Positions 55,218 to 62,130 of a DNA stretch of 64,000 bases are shown here, piece by piece. Each line of letters begins with the position of its first letter. Position 1 is the first letter of the stretch. The position numbers and the translations under genes were made by a program. This DNA is from Agrobacterium vitis (GTDB lineage Bacteria > Pseudomonadota > Alphaproteobacteria > Rhizobiales > Rhizobiaceae), in contig NZ_JACXXJ020000003.1 of NCBI RefSeq assembly GCF_014926405.1, positions 479,001 through 543,000 of the forward strand, in the 5' to 3' direction. Below the pieces are notes generated by a model. The model was not told the DNA's origin and did not search any database. It worked only from the letters and a program-made list of their open reading frames with translations.

Positions 55218-55408
55218 AAGCCGTTTCCACGTGCTCTCTCAATTGATTGAAACTGACAAAAGACCGGCGGGGCGCCTGTAGCGCTTCGCCGGTATTTTTG
55301 CCATATGTCACGCGCGCGCCATCGTTAGCCTGCCTTTATCCGCATAGGCGCCCCATGTCGCGCTCAAATGTGCCGCCCGATTTTCGAACCCGGATCGATC
55401 CATACACC

Positions 55409-56659
55409 ATGACACGCCTTTCAAACGACACACTTACCACGCTTGCACAGACCTACGGAACGCCGGTCTGGGTCTATGACGCAGACACGATCCGCGCCCG
55501 TATCGCACAATTATCATCCTTCGACGTCATTCGCTTTGCCCAAAAGGCTTGCTCCAACACCCATATTCTGCGGCAGATGCGTGAGGCCGGGGTGGTCGTC
55601 GATGCGGTGACGCTGGGGGAAATCGAGCGGGCCAGACGGGCGGGTTATGTCACCGGCCAAGCCTCCGGTGTTGCAGAGATCGTCTTTACCGCCGATGTGT
55701 TTGATCGCAGCACCTTGGACCGGGTGGTCGCTGATAAAATCGAAGTCAATGCCGGCTCCATCGATATGCTGCACCAACTTGGCGCACGCTCTCCGGGGCA
55801 TCGCGTCTGGCTGCGCATTAATCCCGGTTTCGGCCACGGGCATAGCAACAAGACCAATACCGGCGGCGAAAACAGCAAGCATGGCATCTGGTTTGAGCAA
55901 TTGCAGGAGGCTCTGGCAGCCGTGCGGCGCTACTCGCTGACGCTGGTCGGCCTGCACATGCATATCGGCTCCGGCGTCGATTACCGGCATCTGCAACGGG
56001 TTTGCGGGGCGATGGTGACGTTTTGCTGCGAGCTTGGCGCCGATATCGAGGCAATTTCGGCGGGTGGCGGCCTCTCCATCCCCTATAAGGATGGTGAGGA
56101 AGAAATCGATACCGTCCATTATTTTGCACTTTGGGATAGCGCCCGCAAACAGATCGAGGAATATCTGCGCCACAAGATCCGGCTCGAAATCGAGCCGGGC
56201 CGGTTCCTGACGGCGGATTCGGGCGTGCTGCTGGCCGAGGTCCGCGCCACCAAAACCATGGGCAGCAATCATTTCGTCCTTGTCGATGCCGGGTTCAGCG
56301 ATCTGGCCCGCCCGGCGATGTATGGCAGCTATCACGGCATCTCCGTCTTGCCCGCCCCGAATAATGACGCACCGCGTAGCGACGTGCCGGTGCCGACAGT
56401 GGTGGCGGGACCGCTTTGCGAATCCGGCGATGTCTTCACCCAGGGCGAATTCGGTACGATTGAAAAGCGCGACCTGCCGCAAGCGCAACCGGGCGACTAC
56501 ATGGTGTTTCACGACACCGGCGCCTATGGCGCCTCCATGTCGTCAAACTATAATAGCAGGCTGTACGCACCGGAAGTCCTGATCGAGGGGGACAACCACC
56601 GGCTGATTCGCAGGCGCCAGACGCTGGATGACCTGCTGGCGCTTGAAACAACGGCATAA
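55409..56659 (+). CDS. diaminopimelate decarboxylase-like (LysA, fold III) enzyme
   Basis: 416 residues of the alanine-racemase-fold PLP decarboxylases. The PLP lysine lies in RFAQKACSNTHILRQM, where the LysA form would be A-K-A-N. Further motifs are LVGLHMHIGSGVDY, ISAGGGLSIPY, RLEIEPGRFLTADSG and GPLCESGDVF, where CESGD is the form seen in meso-diaminopimelate and D-lysine/D-ornithine decarboxylases rather than L-ornithine enzymes. The start is ambiguous: ATG 55409 or 55355. It follows the PLP-enzyme gene after about 190 bp and could have its own promoter. It may make lysine for the siderophore, or decarboxylate a related diamino acid. Confidence 0.82.
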   Translation: MTRLSNDTLTTLAQTYGTPVWVYDADTIRARIAQLSSFDVIRFAQKACSNTHILRQMREAGVVVDAVTLGEIERARRAGYVTGQASGVAEIVFTADVFDRSTLDRVVADKIEVNAGSIDMLHQLGARSPGHRVWLRINPGFGHGHSNKTNTGGENSKHGIWFEQLQEALAAVRRYSLTLVGLHMHIGSGVDYRHLQRVCGAMVTFCCELGADIEAISAGGGLSIPYKDGEEEIDTVHYFALWDSARKQIEEYLRHKIRLEIEPGRFLTADSGVLLAEVRATKTMGSNHFVLVDAGFSDLARPAMYGSYHGISVLPAPNNDAPRSDVPVPTVVAGPLCESGDVFTQGEFGTIEKRDLPQAQPGDYMVFHDTGAYGASMSSNYNSRLYAPEVLIEGDNHRLIRRRQTLDDLLALETTA

Positions 56660-56710
56660 GCCAAAGACCCAACGAGAGCCGAGACGGCAAACTCTACCGA
56701 CGACAACGAA

Positions 56711-56747
56711 GAATATGCTCAAGGCGGTCAAATGCCTGAGCATATTC
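56711..56747 (+). terminator. hairpin after the LysA-like gene
   Basis: GAATATGCTCA-a-GGC, an 8-base loop, GCC-TGAGCATATTC: a 14-bp stem with one bulge, 52 bp past the stop. No T tract follows. Probably the end of the siderophore operon. Confidence 0.55.
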
Positions 56748-57051
56748 GCAGGCCGAATGCGGCAAGGCCGTCGCCAGAATGGGCGGCAGGCATTTATGGC
56801 TACCTCTGACAGAGCTTCGCGTTTTATAAACCGCACACAGGATGCTGTAATACGTTATATTTCCTGGATGATTTTGCATCGCAACACGCGAATTTACCCC
56901 TAAAAACGCCCAGAGTCACAGCAGGACTCGTGCCACAACAGACCACAAACACGAAATCTGCGCGCGCAAAACTGACCTGATCTGGGGCAGTCGCCAATCG
57001 TAAACGCACCATACGGGCGTGGCAGGCGTCAATGTTCAGATTTTGTTTCCA

Positions 57052-57077
57052 TTGAAATTGACCCGTTTCAATTTCAA
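57052..57077. promoter_or_regulatory. TTGAAATTG inverted repeat just upstream of the promoter
   Basis: TTGAAATTG at 57052-57060 and CAATTTCAA at 57069-57077 form a perfect 9-bp dyad with an 8-base spacer. It ends 7 bases before the -35 element, a classic activator position. Possible autoregulatory site of the LuxR-type protein or site of another factor. Confidence 0.45.
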
Positions 57078-57084
57078 ATTGACA

Positions 57085-57112
57085 TTGACCCCCTGCTTGT
57101 AAATGCTACACT
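57085..57112 (+). promoter_or_regulatory. sigma-70-type promoter for the luxR-type gene
   Basis: TTGACC (57085-57090), 16-bp spacer, TACACT (57107-57112), predicting a start near 57119. A second TTGACA at 57079-57084 overlaps the dyad. Confidence 0.45.
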
Positions 57113-57290
57113 GCAACATGACGCATAATACAACACATTTTCAAGCACTACCAATAGTTACATTTATTTTCCAATATTAAAACAGCATTTTCTGAATTTT
57201 ATATTTGCGGGCATTCCAATCCTCCCTATTTCCGGCCCCGAATGCCCGGCCTCAAAAATTTCACGAAGTGACGATTTGGAGTTTTATTTC

Positions 57291-58115
57291 ATGCATGACA
57301 TCAAACATAAGACCGTAGATCCTCTCGATCGCTTTATTATGCGCCTCAATGCCGCCGTCTCCGCCGCTGAGATGAAAGCCGTCATGGAATCCAGTATAAA
57401 ATCACTGGGTTACAAGTATTTTTCCTATCACATTCTTCAAACCCCTGTGCTGAATGCTACGAATGAAACCCGCCATACATTCGGCATCAACAACTATCCA
57501 GAGGAATGGGTGGAGCGATACGCATCGGAGCGGTATGTCTATTGCGATCCCATCGTCGGGATTTCTCTCTCTCGCAAGACACCGTTTCGTTGGAGCGATG
57601 CCATTGATAGCGACAAGCTGACGGAAGAAGAGCGTTGCGTTATCGAAGATGCTGCAAAACGTGGCATTGTCAACGGGCTGACCGTGCCTCTCATGTCCCG
57701 CCATGGCGAACTGGCAATCATGACTGTAATCCCCGACGAAAAATTCCAGGACAGCCTGCCGGAAGCTCATCTTATTCACATTATCTCGCAATTCTTTCAT
57801 TCCTGTGCGCTGCCAGTTGTCATGGAAGAGCACCTGATCGGCAGCTATCGCCGCCGTCGGTCATTCCTGTCGGCACGGGAAAAGGAAACCGTGATCTGGG
57901 TGTCCAAGGGCAAGTCGTCCTGGGAAATTGCTAAAATCCTCGGCATTTCCGAAAAATCGGTCGAATTTTACATGGAGTCGGTCAAGCGCAAGCTGGAGGC
58001 CGTCAACCGTACCCAGGCCGTCGTCAAGGCAATCATGCTTGGATTGATCCAGACCGACCGTTTTCAGTCGGGCGACGGACGCAAAGCCACAATGGCCATG
58101 CCCAGCCGAGCCTGA
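57291..58115 (+). CDS. LuxR-family acyl-homoserine-lactone-type regulator (solo)
   Basis: 274 residues. Autoinducer-binding domain (about 15-180) followed by a LuxR helix-turn-helix (about 190-255; FLSAREKETVIWVSKGKSSW, AKILGISEKSVEFYM). The six residues that line the signal pocket in TraR (W57, Y61, D70, P71, W85, G113) are all present as W73, Y77, D86, P87, W101 and G129, each shifted by exactly 16. So it should bind an acyl-homoserine lactone. No luxI-type gene is in the window. ATG 57291 is chosen with GGAG upstream; a TTG at 57276 is in frame. Neighbours are a siderophore operon before it and a glycosyltransferase after it. Confidence 0.9.
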   Translation: MHDIKHKTVDPLDRFIMRLNAAVSAAEMKAVMESSIKSLGYKYFSYHILQTPVLNATNETRHTFGINNYPEEWVERYASERYVYCDPIVGISLSRKTPFRWSDAIDSDKLTEEERCVIEDAAKRGIVNGLTVPLMSRHGELAIMTVIPDEKFQDSLPEAHLIHIISQFFHSCALPVVMEEHLIGSYRRRRSFLSAREKETVIWVSKGKSSWEIAKILGISEKSVEFYMESVKRKLEAVNRTQAVVKAIMLGLIQTDRFQSGDGRKATMAMPSRA

Positions 58116-58180
58116 CGTCATCGTCGCTGACTAAAATCCTCTTAGGCTTGATAGGGGGAGTGGGGCTGAACGACTGACGT

Positions 58181-58217
58181 GTTGCAGTGCCAAGTCGCTA
58201 GCATTGGCACATTGCAA
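58181..58217. promoter_or_regulatory. interrupted inverted repeat upstream of the glycosyltransferase
   Basis: TTGCA-GTGCCAA on the left mirrors TTGGCAC-at-TGCAA on the right with a 10-base spacer; GTGCCAA occurs again at about 58299. It lies between the LuxR-type gene and the glycosyltransferase, so it is a candidate binding site for either a LuxR dimer or another regulator, or a weak end-hairpin. Confidence 0.35.
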
Positions 58218-58338
58218 TTCGAAAGTTGCATCGCAGAAAATGCATGGGGCATTGAGTGACTTGCCCAATAGCCGCTTTAGAATGTGTCCAATGTCGGGTG
58301 CCAATGTCAGGCATCACTATCTGGTGAATGAGTAAACC

Positions 58339-59616
58339 ATGCAGATCGTCATATTCACGATTGGCACCGAAGGCGATGTGCGGCCGCTGGTTGCTCTTGG
58401 CGTTGGGTTGAAGCAGGCCGGTCACAAGGTCAGAATTGCCACCGATCCGCAATGCGCCGATCTCGTCACCCATCACGGCTTGGAATTCGCTCCCTTGCGT
58501 GGCGATTTCCTCGACTGGATGCGCAATGACCGGACGACACTGTCCAACGGTCTTTCACCGCTTGCTATTGCCAAGGCGGCGCGGCGAAGGTTGAAAACCA
58601 TGGCCGCCAGTTGGCCTGCCCAAGGCCTTAGAGCAACAGAGGGTGCCGATCTGCTGATTGGCAACGGTATGGTCTTTCATCTTGCCGCAGCGCTCGGCGA
58701 ATATCTGGGCCTTCCTGTCGCGGAAACGCAATTGGTCCCCACCCTGCCCTCGCGGCAACCGCCGCTTCTGCCGCTGCCGGGTTGGGCGAGGAGCTTGCCG
58801 GGGCCAATCAATGTGGCTCTTGGTCATGCTACGCAAATGCTGATTTGGCATATTTTGCGCCCCGCTTATAATGAGGTCGTGCGTCCGGCCCTGCGGTTGG
58901 CGCCTTATCCCTGGCGTGGTCCCTATACCTATAAGCCTCGTTCGCATCTGCGCCTGTTTGCCTATAGCCCGACGCTTGTCGAGCCGCCTGCCTCGCTCCC
59001 CTCCAATGTCCGGGTCACCGGCCCCTGGCAGTTGCAGGAAAGTTCGACATGGGCCGCACCGGACGATCTGACGCGCTTTCTAAAAGGTGGGCCTCCGCCC
59101 GTCTATGTCGGCTTCGGCAGCATGGTTGGGCCGGATGGAGGCCGCTTCACTGATATCGTGTTGCAAGCGGTACGCAAGACTGGCAAACGCATAGTGCTTG
59201 CCAGTGGCTGGGGCGGTCTGAATGGTGCTGATAGCGAGGCTGGCGGAAATATCTTCCGGATAGACCGGGCGCCGCATGATTGGCTGTTTCCCAAAATGGC
59301 GCTGGCGGTTCACCACGGAGGCGCTGGCACCACCACTGCTGCGGCACGTGCTGGCATTGCCTCAGTGGTTGTGCCATTCTTTGGCGATCAGCCATTCTGG
59401 GGCAGCCGCCTTGAAAAACTCGGCGTTGCGCCGCCTGCGCTGGACCGCGCTGCCTTGACCGCAGATGCCCTAGCCTCGGCAATTATCTCTGCCGACTGCG
59501 ACGACATGCGCCATCATGCGACAGCGCTTGGTCAACGCATGCGGGCAGAAGACGGGATCGCTGTGGCCATTTCTGCAATCGAAAGCCTTGGCGTGAAAAG
59601 CAAATGGTCGGTCTGA
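58339..59616 (+). CDS. GT1-family glycosyltransferase (sterol/lipid glucosyltransferase-like)
   Basis: 425 residues, GT-B fold. N-terminal acceptor domain opening MQIVIFTIGTEGDVRPLVAL, as in sterol and macrolide glycosyltransferases. C-terminal donor domain with YVGFGSMVG and the nucleotide-sugar motif AVHHGGAGTTTAAARAGIAS followed by VVVPFFGDQPFWGSRLEKLG; the DQPFWG form is typical of sterol/lipid UDP-glucosyltransferases. No signal peptide; peripheral membrane action is likely. The acceptor is unknown (glycolipid, hopanoid or polyketide). Located after the LuxR-type gene with 223 bp between them, so possibly one of its targets. Confidence 0.85.
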   Translation: MQIVIFTIGTEGDVRPLVALGVGLKQAGHKVRIATDPQCADLVTHHGLEFAPLRGDFLDWMRNDRTTLSNGLSPLAIAKAARRRLKTMAASWPAQGLRATEGADLLIGNGMVFHLAAALGEYLGLPVAETQLVPTLPSRQPPLLPLPGWARSLPGPINVALGHATQMLIWHILRPAYNEVVRPALRLAPYPWRGPYTYKPRSHLRLFAYSPTLVEPPASLPSNVRVTGPWQLQESSTWAAPDDLTRFLKGGPPPVYVGFGSMVGPDGGRFTDIVLQAVRKTGKRIVLASGWGGLNGADSEAGGNIFRIDRAPHDWLFPKMALAVHHGGAGTTTAAARAGIASVVVPFFGDQPFWGSRLEKLGVAPPALDRAALTADALASAIISADCDDMRHHATALGQRMRAEDGIAVAISAIESLGVKSKWSV

Positions 59617-59636
59617 CCTTTGCTAGATAGATCCTG

Positions 59637-60527
59637 TCAGGCCGCGCCCTTCCGGTTCAGGGAAATGGCATAGAGACTGGTTGTTGCGGTTATGAACAAT
59701 CGATGCTTGCCACGCCCGCCGAAGCAGAGATTGGAGACCGTTTCCGGCACCAGGATCTTGCCCATCAGATGGCCGTCCGGGGCGATGCAGTGGACGCCAT
59801 CGGCAGCCGAGGACCAGAGATTGCCGTCAGAGTCGAGCCGCATGCCGTCGGCACAGCCCTTGTCGATTACATGAAACACGTTGCCGCCGGTCAGCTTCCA
59901 TCCGTCAGCGACATCAAACACGCGGATATGCTGCGGATCGCTGCTATGCATACGACCAGTATCGGCCACGTAAAGCCGTTTTTCATCCGGGCTGAAGGCC
60001 AGTCCGTTCGGGCCGTTGAAATCGGTTAACACAGCAGAAATCGCCCCGGATGGATCGACGCGGTAGACATTGCAGGGCAATTCCTGCTCGCTTTTCGTGC
60101 CTTCATAATCGGTAGCGATGCCGTAATGCGGGTCACTGAACCAGATCGCACCATCGGAGGCAACGACCACATCATTGGGCGAGTTGAGACGCCGACCCTC
60201 AAAGCTGTCAGCAATCACCGTGATCGTGCCGTCATACTCAGTGCGGGTCACACGCCGCGTGCCGTGCTCACAACTGACCAAGCGCCCCTGCCTGTCGCGG
60301 GTATGGCCATTGGCAAAATTGGAGGGCGCACGAAACGTGGTAAGACTGCCATCCGGCATCCAGCGCAGAATACGATTGTTGGGGATGTCGGAAAACAGCA
60401 GGCAGTCCAGATCGCCGAACCAGACCGGCCCCTCCACCCAATCGAAGCCGGTTGCCAATTGCTTGACCGGGGCATTTCCCATCACAAACCGGCCGAAGGC
60501 GGGATCGGAAATTTCAAAGAACGACAT
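59637..60527 (-). CDS. SMP-30/gluconolactonase-family lactonase
   Basis: 296-residue six-bladed beta-propeller of the SMP-30/gluconolactonase/LRE family, metal-dependent enzymes that open sugar lactones. Metal and active-site segments are visible: WVEGPVWFGDLDCLLFSDIP (Glu ligand), LNSPNDVVVASDGAIWFSDP (Asn ligand) and FNGPNGLAFSPDEKRLYVAD (Asn/Asp ligands), then DGMRLDSDGNLWSSA. ATG 60527 (MSFFEIS) follows GGAGG; the frame extends to 60572. Divergent from the GlcG/dehydrogenase pair, suggesting a common sugar-acid pathway. Confidence 0.9.
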   Translation of the reverse strand: MSFFEISDPAFGRFVMGNAPVKQLATGFDWVEGPVWFGDLDCLLFSDIPNNRILRWMPDGSLTTFRAPSNFANGHTRDRQGRLVSCEHGTRRVTRTEYDGTITVIADSFEGRRLNSPNDVVVASDGAIWFSDPHYGIATDYEGTKSEQELPCNVYRVDPSGAISAVLTDFNGPNGLAFSPDEKRLYVADTGRMHSSDPQHIRVFDVADGWKLTGGNVFHVIDKGCADGMRLDSDGNLWSSAADGVHCIAPDGHLMGKILVPETVSNLCFGGRGKHRLFITATTSLYAISLNRKGAA

Positions 60528-60691
60528 GACGTAGCGCCTCCCAACACTTGATAGTCTGGACTTGGTATTCAAGTTCGAAAATCAAACTGACCGTGACAGG
60601 TGAGAACTCCTATTCCTACTCGCCAAGCTGGTCCGGTTCGAATATGGTATCGATAACATGACCGGTAGAAACTGCCAAGGGAGAGCATGCC

Positions 60692-61111
60692 ATGAGCTTT
60701 ACGATACAATCCAGCGCCTTGACCGACGAAGGCGTCGCAGCACTTTTGCGCGCTGCAATTGATGCCGCAACGGCGATGGGCCAGCCGCAATGCATTATCA
60801 TTGTCGATCACAGCGGCGTAGAATTGGCGTCGTTTCGGATGCGCGGTTCGCGGTATCTCTCCTTAAAAAGCGCGAGGGCCAAGGCACGGACCGCAGCCTC
60901 GCTTGCCGCCCCCAGCCATAGCATTCCCGACCACGCCAAGCTGTTGCTGGCCGCAGCAACCCAAGGCGAAGCGACGGGGCTGAAGGGTGGCCTGCCCATT
61001 AAGGTCAACGGCATGTTGCTCGGCGGGATCGGGATCGGCTCCGGCTCGGGTGAGCAGGACGAAGACGTGGCGCGCGCAGCTCTTGCCGCCATTGGGGCGG
61101 AACTGTCATGA
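60692..61111 (+). CDS. GlcG/HbpS-family protein
   Basis: 139 residues of the GlcG/HbpS domain (alpha/beta, roadblock-like), with ITIVDHSG-type strand CIIIVDHSGVELASFRM, the KARTAASLAAPS helix, and GGLPIKVNGMLLGGIGIGSG at the end. Members accompany glycolate, diol and sugar-acid catabolic genes and some bind haem; the biochemical role is not settled. Start follows AAGGGAGAG. Overlaps the next gene by four bases. Confidence 0.88.
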   Translation: MSFTIQSSALTDEGVAALLRAAIDAATAMGQPQCIIIVDHSGVELASFRMRGSRYLSLKSARAKARTAASLAAPSHSIPDHAKLLLAAATQGEATGLKGGLPIKVNGMLLGGIGIGSGSGEQDEDVARAALAAIGAELS

Positions 61112-61980
61112 CGCGTATCGCCTTTCTCGGCACCGGATTGATGGGGGAGCCCATGGCCCGTCATCTGGCGGTGGATTTCGAGGTCGTGGTCTGGAATCGC
61201 TCCTCACAAAAGGCGCAGGCCTTGTCCGACGTGGCCCGCATTGCCGCCAGCCCGGCAGAGGCAGCCAAGGGTGCGGATGTGGTGATTTCCATGCTGCTCG
61301 ATGGTCCGGCCACCCGCGCCACACTGGAGGACAGCGGCGCAATGGCTGCGGCAGGCGAAGGCGCGCTGATCATCGACATGGGATCGGTGGAGCCGGCCTG
61401 CGACCGCGATCTCGCGTCTCTGGCTAAGCAAATGGGGAAGCGCTTCCTCGATGCCCCCGTCTCCGGCGGTGTGGCCGGGGCCAAGGCAAAAACGCTGTCG
61501 ATTTTCGTCGGCGGCGCGCCGGAGGATTTCGCAGCCGCCGTGCCGGTTCTCGAAAAACTGGGCCGCCCAACACTGATGGGGCCGGTTGGCACCGGCCAAA
61601 CGGCGAAGCTCGCCAATCAGTTGATCGTCGCAGTCACCATCGGCGCGGTCGCGGAAGCCTTTCGGCTGGCACAATCGGCGGGATGCGATCCGGCAACGCT
61701 ACGCGGCGCCTTGCGGGGTGGCTTTGCCGATAGCCGGATTCTTGACCTGCATGGCGAGCGGATGGTGACCGGCAATTTCACGCCGGGCGGACGGTCCGCT
61801 GCGCAGTTGAAAGACTTAAACAATGCGCTTTCGGTCGCTGCCGAGCACGCCCTGACCTTGCCACTCTCTGAAACGGTGCGGGCGGGCTTTACAGATCTTG
61901 TGCAAAACAAGGGCGGGGCAGATCTCGACCACTCGGCCTATTATCTCTGGCTGCAACAGATTCAGCCTGTTCAGGACTAG
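61108..61980 (+). CDS. beta-hydroxyacid dehydrogenase (tartronate semialdehyde reductase/3-HIBADH family)
   Basis: 290 residues. NAD(P)-binding motif IAFLGTGLMGEPMARHLA at the N-terminus, substrate motif FLDAPVSGGVAGAKAKTLSI, catalytic lysine in GTGQTAKLANQLIVAVT, and the C-terminal helical domain. Reduces or oxidises short beta-hydroxyacids such as tartronate semialdehyde or hydroxyisobutyrate. The pairing with GlcG and an SMP-30 lactonase favours a sugar-acid route ending in tartronate semialdehyde. Its TAG stop forms the first three bases of repeat copy B. Confidence 0.9.
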   Translation: MTRIAFLGTGLMGEPMARHLAVDFEVVVWNRSSQKAQALSDVARIAASPAEAAKGADVVISMLLDGPATRATLEDSGAMAAAGEGALIIDMGSVEPACDRDLASLAKQMGKRFLDAPVSGGVAGAKAKTLSIFVGGAPEDFAAAVPVLEKLGRPTLMGPVGTGQTAKLANQLIVAVTIGAVAEAFRLAQSAGCDPATLRGALRGGFADSRILDLHGERMVTGNFTPGGRSAAQLKDLNNALSVAAEHALTLPLSETVRAGFTDLVQNKGGADLDHSAYYLWLQQIQPVQD

Positions 61981-62080
61981 AGTTTGTCAGGGAAAAGTGG
62001 AATCCGGTTTTCCCGAAAAGACAAACGAAAACAAGAGAATCTAGAGTCTGTCTGGTTCAATCTGAACCTGACAGACTCTA
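61978..62080 (-). repeat. 103-bp dispersed palindromic repeat, copy B
   Basis: The inverted counterpart of the element at 29729-29831, equal in length and highly similar by eye. It reads TAGAGTTTGTCAGGGAAAAG at its left end and finishes CTGACAGACTCTA. It contains the same two hairpins (TCTGTCTGGTTCA / TGAACCTGACAGA being the cleaner). It lies in the gap between two convergent genes and supplies the upstream gene's stop codon. Confidence 0.85.
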
Positions 62081-62090
62081 GCGGCCTCAA

Positions 62091-62120
62091 CCATCCCCCC
62101 GGTTACCGCCGGGGGGATGG
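62091..62120. terminator. bidirectional terminator between convergent genes
   Basis: CCATCCCCCCGG, a TTACCG loop, CCGGGGGGATGG: a perfect 12-bp stem, 11 bp from the aldehyde dehydrogenase stop. It ends both converging transcripts. Confidence 0.8.
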
Positions 62121-62130
62121 CAACGACTGA

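Larger units (their letters stand above)
56748..57290. other. long non-coding upstream region of the luxR-type gene
   Basis: 543 bp without a convincing gene. The second half (57040-57290) becomes AT-rich and contains the dyad at 57052-57077 and a plausible promoter at 57085-57112, leaving an untranslated leader of about 170 bases before the regulator start. Short open frames here (for example on the minus strand to 57012) lack protein-like composition or ribosome sites. Confidence 0.5.
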
